A stretch of DNA of 64,000 nt from Echinometra lucunter (lineage: Eukaryota > Echinodermata > Echinoidea > Camarodonta > Echinometridae), in the NCBI GenBank assembly GCA_029962745.1, contig CM057157.1:22264916-22328915 (forward strand), written 5' to 3'. Both the position numbers and the translations under genes were made by a program. Below, one piece after another: positions 27,787-42,100 of this stretch (positions are counted from its first letter, which is position 1; every line of letters starts with the position of its first letter). Below the pieces are notes generated by a model, which was not told where the DNA came from, made no database searches, and was given only the letters and a program-made list of their open reading frames with translations.

Positions 27787-29691
27787 TTGTCTTATGTATG
27801 TTTTTTTTTGCAAAGATTTTATAAAGCAATGTTTAACCCCTGTGAAAGTCACAGAAACCTTTAAGTGAAAGAAATAATGTAGGAATAAAGAGCCGAAGTG
27901 ATTAATTATTTTCCTTAAGCCTCATTTTCTTGTTCCGCAGGAGCTGCAACATTCCCAAGTGAAGCAGGAGGCTGTGCGTCTGTATGAACAGCTCCATGAG
28001 CTGGAGGAGAAGAAGAACCAGCTGATCGCTGAGGAGCAGTCCAGGGGAACACCTGCAGAAGAGAGGGAGAAACTCCTGAAGCAAGTCAAAGAAGACAACC
28101 AGGAGATTGGCAGCATGGAGAGACAGTAAGTGCAGTTTGATACTTCATTAAGAAAATTTAAGTATTTTAAAAAGACAAATGTACAAAGACTTATGAAAAT
28201 AGAGGTTGTTTTTAAAAAATACAAAACACAACAAAACAAAATAAACAAAACAAAATAGACCAAACAAAACAAAACAAACTACATGTAAATAAAACGAAAC
28301 AAAAACAGCAACGACAACAACACTGAAAATCAAATAGCTTTGTAAGGGCAGCAGCCTTTTACCAACAGTTGGAATTCATTTTATTCAACTACAAAAATGA
28401 ATGAATATGCGAATAAAGCAAGCAATCAATCAATCAATCATTGATTGAATGGATGAATGAAGAAATAAATAAATGAATAAATAAATGATCGAAATTATCA
28501 AAATGATTAAATATGTGAATGACAGAAATGTTTATGAAGCGAATTCTGTGATGCACACAAATGCATTTTTCCAAGTTACAAGTGCAGTACCATGCATTAG
28601 TTGTAATACATGTACATGTATATTATGCTTACAGTATGGGATAGGTGCTAAATCTTGTGTGTTTTTTTGTTTCTTGCTAGAATCAAAGAGATTAGAGAAA
28701 AGCTAACAGAGGTTGGTGAAGAAATAAGTCAACTAGATGTGGACCTGGAAGAACATCAAGGTAATGAAATAGGAATAGGCTGGGCTCTAACAGATGCATA
28801 CCTGCAGTGCATTGGTGCCTAAACTTTACTTTCATAATCCCACAATTTCTAAATATTTTGGCTCAAGTGCATGAACACTGGAGTTCTCAGTCCAAACTCT
28901 CCATGAAAAAAGTTTGTGTGTCCAAAACAATAGACCTGCTGTTTAGTGTTGGTTGTAGAGATTGTTAGTTTAGCACTGGGAAAGCACTTATGATGTATAT
29001 TCCAGTAGGGCGTTTTATTTACATTACTTCTCTCAATCCAGGTGTTAAACAGCCATTTATGTGCATTTATCTGGTAGGATGAAAATGTTTTTGTGGTGTG
29101 ATCAGCTTACAAGCTGACTTGTAAAATGGTAGTTGACTTGAATACTTCCTTTGGATTGTGCTTTTTAACCCCTTGCCTAGGGAGTACCATGTACTGTAAT
29201 CCCTGTATTAAGTCAGTGGGAATCACAGAGTTAAAGTTGTCGATGGTTTCAATGAAGCAGAGTTATGATTGAATCCAGTGATAGTGGAAGAGAAAAATGT
29301 GAGAAGCTCTGTGATCAGGGGGGTGTAACGTAAAGAGATACAATCAATCTTACAATCAATTGTATCTCTTTACTTTAGTACACGGTTTGCCATAGAGTTA
29401 CGATTGATATCAATCGTAAGATTGATTGTATTTTTTATGTTACACCCCCCCCCCCCCCCCCAGTTTTTGTAACTTTAAAGTCACTCTTGTGTTTCAGAAT
29501 TCATTCCCTTAAAATACAGTGATGGATTACGTGTATGTGTAGCATAATTTTTTTTTTTTTTTAAATCGTTGAACTATGTTTAGGCATCATGTTGAATAAG
29601 TTTGCTTATAAATCCATTGTTATTGACAACATTCTGTCATTTTTGTCTCGCCTGCGTAGCGGAGCGAGACATAGGTATCACTATTTCCGGT

Positions 29692-29727
<36 letters not shown>

Positions 29728-32700
29728 GTCGTCGTCAACAATTGTGTTGTACACCCAATAACTTTCTATAGCTTTAAGGTGGGATCACCAAATTCATACC
29801 AGAGGTCCATCTCTTGAAGGCGCAGGTCAAGTTCGAATATGAGTCGAATTTGAATAAGGTCAAAGGTCAAAGGTCAATGAACTTTCCATGACTGGCACTG
29901 TGCTATATTGTACACACAATAACTTTTTATACCTTCGAGGTAGGATTGCCAAATTCATACAAGAGGTCCATCTCTTGAAGGTTCAGGTCAAGTTCGAATG
30001 TGAGTTGAATTTGATTAAGGTCAAAGGTCAAAGGTCAATGAACTTTCCATGACTGGCACTGTGCTGTGTTGTACACACAATAACTTTCTATAGCTTCGAG
30101 GTGGGATCACCAAATTTATACCAGAGGTACATCTCTTGAAGGCACAGGTCAAGTTTGAGTATGAGTTGAATTTGAATAAGGTCAGAGGTCAAAGGTCAAT
30201 GAACTTTCCATGACTGGCACTGTGCTATGTTGTACACACAATAACTTTCTATACCTTCGAGGTAGGATTGCCAAATTCATATGAGAGGTCCATCTCTTGA
30301 AGGTGCAGGTCAAGTTCGAATGTGAGTTGAATTTGATTAAGGTCAAAGGTCAAAGGTCAATGAACTTTTCATAACTGGCACTGTGCTATATTGTACACAC
30401 AATAACTTTTTATACCTTCGAGGTAGGATTGCCAAATTCATACAAGAGGTCCATCTCTTGAAGGTGCAGGTCAAGTTCGAATGTGAGTTGAATTTGATTA
30501 AGGTCAAAGGTCAAAGGTCAATGAACTTTCCATGACTGGCACTGTGCTGTGTTGTACACACAATAACTTTCTATAGCTTCGAGGTGGGATCACCAAATTT
30601 ATACCAGAGGTACATCTCTTGAAGGCACAGGTCAAGTTTGAGTATGAGTTGAATTTGAATAAGGTCAGAGGTCAAAGGTCAATGAACTTTCCATGACTGG
30701 CACTGTGCTATGTTGTACACACAATAACTTTCTATACCTTCGAGGTAGGATTGCCAAATTCATATGAGAGGTCCATCTCTTGAAGGTGCAGGTCAAGTTC
30801 GAATGTGAGTTGAATTTGATTAAGGTCAAAGGTCAAAGGTCAATGAACTTTTCATAACTGGCACTGTGCTATGTTGTACACCTAATAACTTTCTATAGCT
30901 TTGACGTGGAATCACCAAATTCATACCTTTTTTCAAACAATAAGTTTGCCATAACACCTTAATAATTAATTTAATTTTACAATTTTACTCACATTATTAT
31001 CAGTTACATTCTTTTTCACTAACATTCATTTCCTTACTTGCATGGAAATAATTATAGCTTCATAGTATTAACAGCATTCTTAGTGTTATCTGATTTCCTA
31101 GGGATAAAGTAGGCCTATACCATTATTGCATATGTAAACTGTCAGAACCACAATTCACCCCCTAAACTGCTGACAGCCTCAGAAGTCATATAGCATAGTT
31201 TTGACATGCAGTCTCTTCATGACTGCAATATGCAGGCGAGACAACGCTTGGCGTTTGCCTTGTTAGTTCTTTATCTGAAGATACAGATACAGATTTGCAT
31301 GGTTCTTCATATCATATCATTTCATATACATGCACATTTTTTGTGTGTGTGACTAATTTTCTTCCAACTTTTCCATTACTTTTTCTTCAGGAGAGAAAAA
31401 CATGAAGTACAAAGAGCTAAAGAAGAGGGAAGAGAGCATGAATGGTAAGTTTCACTTTCTCTAAGAAACTAACATACCTAAATTGAATACGCAGTTGTAG
31501 CATTATAGGCAGTTTACGTTTGGAATACCTATTATTGTATGTTATTTTCAGAGAGCGACAGAGAGAAAAATGAAAATGGCAACCAGTCTGATATGTTTTT
31601 GTAACCACAAGAGCATTGGTCTCTTGAGACCTGAGTTCGAAACCAAGTTATGGGGTGTTGCAAGAAAGTTGCAATCGATTGCAAGTTGCAACTGATTGTC
31701 ACTGGCCAATCAAAATCATTGTTGCATGCATGTCTTCTTAAAAGGGCAGACCCTGAGCCAATCAGAATGGTTGTTTCAAAATTAGCAATTATTTGCAATT
31801 GATTGCAACTTTCTTGCAACACCCCATTAGTGTGCTGGTGCCCTTTGGTAAAACATTTATCCTCATTACTAGGTTCCTTGGAGTGGACTTAAAGCCATCA
31901 GTCGTCTGGTTGCTATTTACTAGCATGCATGCTTTCTTTGCAGTCGGGTAACAACATACAAATAATCAGTAACCAATATAAAAACCAAGAGTAAAATTGA
32001 AATGTAACATATGTTTCAACTTGGTAAGACACTTTTCCTATCTTTTTATGATAACTTTTCAAAGTGACAATGTCAATTTAAATCAGTATATTATCACACC
32101 ATAATTCACTATATTCTTTTCCTCTTTTTGATTTTCTTCCTTTTTTTTTTTTTTTTTTTGTTTCTTTCTCTTGCAGAATTCCTTGATACATTTGAAAATG
32201 CAAAGAAAGAGGAAATGGTAAGTGACTTGGAACACTTTAATGCAAAGAACAAACAAATATAGCCCCTACATATTTGAATGGCTTGTTAGCTATATATGGT
32301 TATTTTACGGAAACTGTTCTTAAAAGAGGTCTAGCGATTACCTTGCATTATTTTGACACATTTGCTAGACTCGATCGGTTTATTTAATTCAGTAAGGATT
32401 ACTCAAGAAGCAACATTAATCTTTTCCAAACCTATGTGTAAAAGACTGCTTAAAGGAAATGAAGTGTTTGTGGTCTTTACAAACAGCTGGTTTCCCTAGG
32501 ATTTTAAAATGCATTCTTTATGAATGTGTCATTCTGATTTTTTGTCTATGTTCTTTTTTTTAGGAAAGAAGAGGAATAAACGAAGAGACCATTGTGACAC
32601 TCTTGACCCACATGAGCAGAGTAAGTTCTTTGTCCTTAATACTTCATATGAATTCCTACAGATTTAGAATAATTTTGTGTGTTTTTTAGGCTTACAGAAA

Positions 32701-33151
32701 TCAAAGTGGGGGCACCCTCACTTCTTAACTCTCCCCCTCCTCCCACTTCTCCTTTTCAGCCAGGGAAAGTGCCAACTTTTTTTTTTACTTCGTTTATGTG
32801 TGGATTTATTTTTGTTTTAATTCCTCTTTCTACCTTGGAAAAGTGCTGCAAATCTCAACGCTACTTGTAAAGATTTGAATGTTTTGGATAAACCTGCTAT
32901 GGTTTCCCATTCTTCACAGAACCTTGGACGTCAGAAACACATGCCCACTCCACAGGAGTTGGCCAGGATGCAAGATGACCTTAGCTTCAAACAGACTGAG
33001 ATGCACAAATCAGAGGCTACGGCTTCAGGACTCACTGGAGGTACGTTGTCTTTCTCGCTCTTTCTCTTCAGTTGTATCTCTGTTTTTGATTCTGTATATA
33101 TGGGGCTCGACACTAATGGGCGCCCAGGACAAATTGGCTCATAGGGTCTGT

Positions 33152-33191
<40 letters not shown>

Positions 33192-36100
33192 ATGTTATCA
33201 TGGGGCTAAATGCATACAGAGCCCAAAATTTACATCTGCACTCCCTTTGCAAAAAAGTTCCTGTGAATCCCTGATATATCTCCCAGGAGGTACACTAGCA
33301 TTAAGATTAGGACTCACATACTCTCCCTTTTTTTTCACGATGCATTTTTCTTAATCAGTACCGTGTGTGAACTGTTGTTTCAGAATTTTACTGGAAGATG
33401 CTTGCAGTTGATTGTATCATAGGTACAACTGTAACAGTAAAATGATACACTGATTATTAAAGTAGACCTCTGAACTATCCCTCAATTCTTTATGAATGCA
33501 CTTACATGTATATGCACAAAACGAGGCAGTGAGAGGATGTGCCATGAAAGTCACTACTGATTTTTAATTATTCATTATTATTCATTCATTCTTTATTTGT
33601 CCAAATTCTCAAGAACATAAATGGAAATTTGGTTTAGTCAAACATTTTCAACAAAAAACAAACAAAATGTATATCTAAAAAGTTAGTACGCAGAATTCTA
33701 TTGATAATTGATAACAGGAGAAGGGGAACATTCAAATCAAATCCTTGTGTTTCTCTTCCTTCAGAGTCTGCTCGGCTTCAGATGGATCTTCAGAAGGTGG
33801 AGCAACTAGAGGGTAAGATCACGGCGGAGCTGGAATCCCTCAAGGTCCGTATCAAGGAGATGGAAGAGGAACTCAAGACGTACTCTGACCTGGACTCACT
33901 ACAGAAGACTGCTGATGAAAAGAAGAAGGTACATCATGAAATTTGTGCAACACAACATTTAGAGGGGTTCTTCGAAATTTTGAGCACAGATGAACAGGGC
34001 GTATTGTTGTTAGCCATTTACGGTACCTAGTCTAGAGGTGCATGTTCGCATTGCCAAGTTTCTGCAAAACAGAAGATAGCTGATGTAGACCAAAGTTTGG
34101 TTTTAATGCAAGTATGTTTCAGAAGTCTGTTCTCACACATCTCACAATGCATTGTGGGATCTTTGTATGGTCACTAACTCTGGAATTTCATCAGATATCT
34201 GATCATTTTTACATTTCAGGCTACAGTTTGTCCATTTTTGTAATTCTGAATAGCGCCCTCTAAATGCTGACTCGCACAGCCTTAAAATTTTGCATGTAGG
34301 CGCAGCCTCTGTTTTGATACATAAACACAATTCCATAAAACCTTGAATAGTAGACTGTGTAGTCTGCAGTTCAGACACTCTCTGACAGGACTTGTGCTTG
34401 CAAACAAAATCCAGCCTTCATCATGATTTGATTTGTCCGAAGACTGCTGATGGAAATAAAAAGGTACCTGGACATGGAGAAATGAAATAATCAATTTGTC
34501 TGTGAGTGAACGGAAAAGAAGGAAGAAAAGAATTAAAAATGATTTTAAAGCACAGAACCCATGCCTGACTCATTATGGATGACAAGAAGGTCTATTTTGC
34601 CCAGCCTACACTTTTAGCATGATCATATTTTGAACTTTATATCTGGTTTAACCCGTTTTTGTCCCTAGATCACTATGTCACTTGGATTTTCAGATGAGAT
34701 GCAATATTTCATATGAGTCCATTTGTACACTTATGAATTATGTGCATGCGATTTGTTCATTATATGTACAGGTATATGAATATATACACCAATATGAAAT
34801 AATTTATAACCATTGTCAAGCATATATGTGCATAAAAAAAAAATTATATCTATGCTCCCTACCTTTTTAAGCTTGCATGACCTTCAAAGCATTAAAAATA
34901 ACATTCAAAATAATTGTTTTTCAACCATTTAATTAAAAAATGGTTTATTGACAGCATATCTCCCAGCATACCTGCATTGCACATGTTTACACTATATACA
35001 AGGTAAAAATCACATTCAAAATTCAAGTACGTCATTGGACATAGAATAAACATTTTGACATAAAAAATGTTGTTTAATAGGTAGCAGTTTGAACATGGCT
35101 AGATATGTAATAGGAAAACATCAAGAAATCAAGTATATGATGGAATATGATTGTACCATACAGCAGTTAAAAGTTATATTTGAATATTAAAAGTAAAATT
35201 GAATGATGATTGCAAGTTGATTGGTAATTGGTAAGATCAGTTACTGACTGACTGTTTTTCTGATATGGTGATTTAGAGCAAAACCATGAAATTAATGCAT
35301 TGGGATGTGTTGGAGCAAAATGAGCAAAAGACAAAAGGCATGTGTCTGTGTGCATCAGCATTATGGCATTTAGTGATTGAATTGATTGTTTGTAATACAT
35401 ACATCTTTCTTTTTTCTAGAAACTTCAAGAGGACAAGATCACTTTGGCAAGGAGGAGAGATGTCTTCAAAAAGAGTAAGTCGAAAGATGTCTGCAGTATT
35501 GATTTGTTATAGCTGCTGTCGTATTTAAATGACTATACAATTCATTTGTAATTTGTTGTCATCATGGTAATAATGGTCCTGGTTTAAAGATTAAAGAATG
35601 CACTGAAATGCTCCATTATTGTGATGTATGTAAGTTGGCTGCTCTTTTAGTACAGAATTTTAAAAAGTATACAAAAGCATAGCATAATGAAAGTCATCAC
35701 TTCTTCATGACCGTATTATATTAGTAGTGCGTGATCTTGTGCCGAACTGTGCCTTTCCCCTCTGCCTGCAACTTGTCCAGTACTGCTCTAAACATCTCAT
35801 TGGATCGTTGGAATGCATCACGTTTAGAAATATGTACTTGTTGGTGCTCCAAGAAGTATACCACTTCAGTCCTTAGCGAAGCGCAATCATCAAACGCTTG
35901 GCATAAAGCTCCCCATTGCCTCTAATATTGGATTTTGTTGTTTTGTTTGTTTGTTGTTTGTTTTTATACAATAGTCACCTAATGATTTCTGGTTCTCCAA
36001 TATAAAACAACAAAGGACTGCATAGAAACAGCACCCTGAATGCAACTATCCAGCCGATTCCAGAGAATGGAAGCACTTTAATGGGGAAAAGGCTTTTTTT

Positions 36101-39100
36101 ACCAACCTGAGTGCGGACAAGTGGCAATTTTCTGCTTATTCTTTCATTCTTGTATCAAGTAATAGTTCTTTCCAGGTAGTATGAAGCCCTAGAGGCTCAC
36201 CTCTTATGGTTTGTCTTCAGTTATGTGTTCATTCACTATATTATAAGTGCTTATAAATTCTCTTCTTATTCTTATCTTGTATCAGGTATTCAGCTTCCTC
36301 TAGCTCTCCAGCCAGTAGGTAGCCTTGAAGACACAGCTTAATGGAAGTGAGACCCATCCACAGCTGAGCAACCTGGGATACCTTGAATATACAATATCAG
36401 CCTAGGTTTCAATACTACCTGTGTAATCATATATTTAAAGATTTTTCTTATGCCATTGTCTGTTACCAGGTGTCCAGCTCTTGTCCAGCCAGTACGAAGC
36501 CTTGAAGGTACAGCTCAATGACAACGAGACTCACTCACAGCTGGGTAACCTGGAACGCAAGTGGCAGCACTATGAGCAAAACAACTTTGTCATGAAAGAA
36601 TGTATCCTTTTCAATCTAGTAAAACTCTGACCCAGATGAGCTACATAGGCTGTAGTGCTGTCCAGCACCCCCCCCCCCCCCCATAACAATAACAGTATCA
36701 AGATTTTTCAACAGTGGTACAAGCAAATCCTACAGTTGCCCTTCTGTTAACCCATATCATTACAGTGTCTCCTTTTAGTTACACTTTTGCAGTATTTTAG
36801 ACCCAGAATGCTAACAATTACCCATTATACTTGAGCAAAAAGAGAAAAATTCACCGAGAAATTTGTAGATTGTTTCCAATGCTTTGTTGAGCAAATCTTG
36901 AATAAGAGCAGTTTAAATGTAACTAATCATTAATCTTGCTAAATTGGCAATGCAGTGAAAATTATGTAATCACTATTCTCTTTTGCAAATTGGCAATTTT
37001 ATTCATTTCTATGAACTATCCTTCATTTTGGTTCATGTTTATTTACACATCTTTAATTACAGCATTTATGTCAAACTTTCGGAGAACACTAAACAGAGTT
37101 TTAGGCCCAAGTTTACCCGTGACCTTCACAGCGTACTATGCCATGTTGAGGTACACAGCTAGCGAGCTAGCGCAATGTTGAGCGAGATACACAGGAATAC
37201 AGGCGAGGATATCGCCCAAACAAGCGGCATTGGGCGTGCTCATGAAGAAAAAGAGGTTAACTCTTGCCGAAGCAGCTCAAAACACATATTTTACGGTGCG
37301 AAAATAGCTGTTCTGTCCGCAACACTTCTGGGTTTCCTACACACCAAATTTGATCGCGAAGGCAGCATGATCATATGCGATATCGATAGCAATAAATAAA
37401 AAATTAAAAACCTAGGGTCGGGCGGGTTACGCCAATACAACAATTTTTTTTTTTTATGCATTAAGAGAGCTCTCTACCACTATGGGTTAACATACACAAG
37501 CATCCTCACACTAACACACGATATAGCAGGATGTACCTGTAATTTGATATATCATTATTGGGTATGGTGTGATCAGCACTTGATATATCTGATGAAATTT
37601 TACAGCTGTTTAATGGTCAAAGAGGCGTTCATCTGATCCACACATTTGTATATGTCAAGAAAAGCAACCCTTATACCAGATTCATAGCTGTGACATCAGA
37701 GTTAAAAAATATACAGATATTCAGTTTCAGTTTATTTCTCATTTCTCATAACAAAATACAAAAGAATTACATTTATATAACAGAGTATGCATAGACATTG
37801 CATGATACATAAATCTGAACTTAATAGGTGGAGTTGTATTATAGACAAAACAAGAATAGTAAAGAAATGAGAGGAAATCAGCCAAAAAAGCATAGCTTGG
37901 TTTGTTAAAGGTTGGCTGACTCCCTATACCAGTAAGCAGTTGTCAAGGTAAATAGAGACAGACTAAATATCGCTTTAGGGGATCCATTTTAAGAAAAACT
38001 ATATTTAAACAGGAAACATTTAAACAGGAAAAGCAGTGACAAATAAAAGAATTCCATGTAAATGAGTTGGATGGTTAGAAATACATTACATGAGCTGAGC
38101 AAGTTGAACCATTCACCTCGTTAAATAGGACAGCACAACTTGTACCGAATGCAATATTTGTAAACATCGCACAAATGACAAAACATAGCATATTTGTTTT
38201 ATACAACACAAGATCTTTGAGTTTATACAGTACACATCTAGTGGTTTTAGAATCAGACTAAAAAAAATGAAACCATGATAGGTCTTGTTTTGCTTTAATA
38301 CCGTTGTGTAACTCACAGTGATGGGGTGCATATTACATGCATGTGTAGCGCTTATACTGCGCTATGAGGAGGTATGCAAGCACGTTTACTGTACGCACAC
38401 TTTAAAGTTTAGTGTGCACTGGGTTCTATGGAACGGCTGGTTCCCTTCAGCGTTCAATAGAGCTGTATTTAGCACGGCCATCTTTGTGTCTGTGTGCAAT
38501 AGAAGTTTCCTCTGAATATCACATGACCCACATTCATCCAATCGTGTATCAATGATCTACTTATGTGTTTTATGATTCTAACTATTTTACTGGCTTGATT
38601 ACCTAAATTAGTGTTTTTGCTGTCAGCCAGAGACTGCTGGGCTGAAATCAGCTGCTTCTGCAGACTGCCATGCCAAGAGCTCAGCCATCATCTCAGTGCA
38701 ACTTCAAATGCACTCAGTGCATTTGAGTAATAAACCCTACCTGGGGTGTGTTTCATAAAGCTGTCCGTAAAGTTATGAATGACTTTACGAACGACTTGAA
38801 TATGGCAAGTCAAATGGGATTCTCAATCATTATGAATCGCATCAGCTAAAAGTAAAATATGCAGATGTAGATGAATGTTACTATTGCTTACTAACCTTTT
38901 TCTTGCAAAGTATATTTTTTGCCACTATTTAATTGAGAATTTGGGAAATGCAGTCACACTTTGTTAACACGTCAGGAAATTTCTTGGCGTCCCATTTGGC
39001 ACTTCCTATTCAAGTCGTTCGTAAAGTCATGCATAACTCTGCGAACAGCTTTATGAAACACCCCCCAGGTACCTTCTTAAACACCTAGGTCAAGTGGGGC

Positions 39101-42100
39101 AAATGTAGGTTAGTGTCTTGCTAAAGGTCATACATTGTAGGTTGCAATGGTACCAGGCAAATGGCAGGTACTCCATGGTTTTACAAATACATATTGTCCG
39201 TTTTGAGACAGATCCTCTAGATACCATTCAAGTTTTCTTGGCATCCAATGCGCACATAGTCATCCATTGTTTGCAATATTCATTTAAAATTACTTAAATT
39301 TACTGAACCATGATATAACAGATTTTTGGCTTCCCAAAAGTATTTGTTATGCCTTCTGTATAGAGGCGTCTTCTTTTTCAACAATTTTTTAGCCTTGGGG
39401 CATAGTGATTGTCGCAATGAGAAGAAATAGACTTGATCCCTCTAAAAAGTGCAACACTGCTCATGACAATAGCTATCCAATATTGCCACAGAAAATACTG
39501 AAGATGATCCAAAATAAAGATTGAAAATTTGAAACTCACAATGGCTCTTCTCGGAGTACTTTTTCTAGCAGCACAATAGGTATGTGGGGGAAATGTTTTC
39601 AGCTTCAACTGTTTTTCATGTTGTGACTTTGAGGGCATTTGAAGAGCATTTCTTTTCAGGGAACATTTCTATTATGATATTTTTTCTCCCTGCCATAAAA
39701 ATGTAGGGAGCTTACAATTTTTTTTGTATGTGTAAAACCAGAGAAGAATCTCTTTGCGTGACAAGTGTAGTGAAGCATTGTGATCGTTAGGCAATCACAT
39801 GATTTTTTTTTTTTTTCTGAACTAAAAAAAAAAAATCATGTGAATCTCACTCATGTATTTTTTTTTATTTTAGTCAGACATGTGAGACTATGTTTAATCA
39901 GTTACATGCCAATTTTCTTTTTGCTATCAAAACTCTACATTAGCTTTAAACATTCTACTACCAAAGAGGATATGTTGAGTGGTTGTTGATAAAACTTTTA
40001 AAATGTGAAAAAAAGAATTTCAAAACTGAAAATGCAGAATTTGGTGGATGAAAAAATACAGCATTAAAATCCATTCCTATCCAAGTATAAAATGTGCTAC
40101 TTATCACACCTTAAATGAGAAGTGTACATTTGTGTGAAGATCTGCTGATGTTATTGATTTGTAATCTTTTCATTTTTCTTTGAGGCTTGTTTAGATATCC
40201 AGAAGATCCTCCCCCCCCCCCCCCACATCTTATTTTACCCAACCACTTATAATGTTGAGGTGCACGTTAGAGCATTATTTATAGTTTAAAAAAGAGAGTT
40301 TTGCCTTATGATGTCATATTTTGCAGTTTATAAGACTTCTATTGCCCCACATCATTTTGCCACCAGGAGGCAAAAAAGAGATGATTTTTGCCTCTGCGGG
40401 ACTTTTTTTGCAGCGTCATATCCCATTCATTGGTGTACATAGAGAAATGTGGTTTATCGCAGGGGTCAGTTGCTTCATATGTGAACAAGCCTTTAGTCCT
40501 GTAAGCCAGGGTGACCTGGGCCCTGTCTTACAAAGAGTTGCGATTGATACAAATCGATTGATCTCAACTGTGTATTTAAGAGATATCAATCTCAAAGCTG
40601 CGATCGATTTTGCCAGAGGGCAAGGCAGAATAGTGAAATTGCGAGTGAGTGCAGCAAGCTAGCAAAATTTATGAGAATCTGCTTCATTGGCATCTCTAAA
40701 AGTTAACACGTAGTAACCAACAGTATACAGTAGAATCCCCTCCTCATTATGGGAAGGAGTGATTAGATTGGAGGGAAGTTAGATTTTTGTATTGATTCCT
40801 ATTTCAGCATCTGTTCTAATGGATGATGAAGTGTTATATGTCGATTCTTGTGTTGACTTCACATCCTGTATTCTTTTCTTAAGAATGAATAAGACATAGA
40901 TACTGGATTAATTTTGTAAGAATGAAAAAACCTCATCACAGAAAAGATTCGGTGTTATTTGTAATTATGCCAGTACTTGGATTTGTAAGGTTATTAAATG
41001 ATATTTTCCACGTTTCTCTAAGGTTGGTTGATAGAACAAAAAAATAAATAAATAGGCCTACTTTCAGGCACTTTATAGCTCCAAGCTGCAGATTCTTTCA
41101 AGTTTTCTCAATGCATAAACAGTATAGACAAATGTAATAACTGACAGATACATGGTTTGACAAACAGGGTACAATGAAAAACAACAAAAGTATTCTAGAA
41201 TTTGAATAAGTTGAACGTGCCTCTGTCTCATAGTAGCAAAGAAATGAGCTTGTCTTGTTGCATATTGATTGTTTCTTCAATTTCATACTGATTTAAATTC
41301 TTTTGAAAAGATGGAAATGATTTTTTTTTAAACCTACAAACATCTAACCGAGAACATGTGTTTAGCATACCAAAAAACAAAATTATATGAGGAATAATTT
41401 CCACCTGGGATGCGAAAGATAAGATTACTAAAAGTTAACTTTCACTTTTGAGGAGATATCTTTTAAATAAAAATCTATGAGTCAAAGGGCATTTCTAAAA
41501 TCAGTGAGCAATAGTTTCAATATCCCCTGAACAAAAAGTACATAAATCAGAGTGGTTCATACCAACAGTTTTTAAAAATACTTATTGATGCTAAGGATAT
41601 TATGAATCATTTTTAATTAAAATCCCTTATTAAAATTTGTCAACAAAGAACATTTAAATTAAAGACATTGGTTAACATTGTTATGATTTTTAAAAATCTC
41701 ACTTTGTTACTTTAAAATGGGATAAACATAAGGGTTATAGTGTAAAAATACCAGTCTGAAAGTTTCAGAGTATAATATCCACATATTTTTAAATATTAGA
41801 AATGTGAACCAATGTTCGAAAAACATGCAAGGGTCGGTTGCACAGACCAGACGTAAGGAGTACACATGCGCACATGGCTCAATGGACCGTACTGTGTGTA
41901 TTATTGTATCACGCGGCGGAAGGCAGATAATGGTGTTTTTTAATTCGAGTATTAAAAACGGTCCTCTTATTTGTTGTCTCTCAAGACGAAAAATAATAAA
42001 ATTGCGGTTTGCAGCTAACTTACAGTTTTTCATTCCAAATTATGGTTGGTTTCAGGGTTTGTCTAGTACAGATACAAGTACTCAATCACATGTTTCATCT

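Noticed and set aside
29589..29771. Poly-Arg / Val-Gly frames
   Set aside because: They are translations of a GTCGGC microsatellite.
33150..33190. Poly-C run of more than 35 bases, with similar runs at several places
   Set aside because: Homopolymers common in this genome; length may be an assembly uncertainty rather than biology.
35731..35925. 64-aa frame in IFT74 intron 18
   Set aside because: It looks like an old repeat fragment on either strand; no domain could be named.
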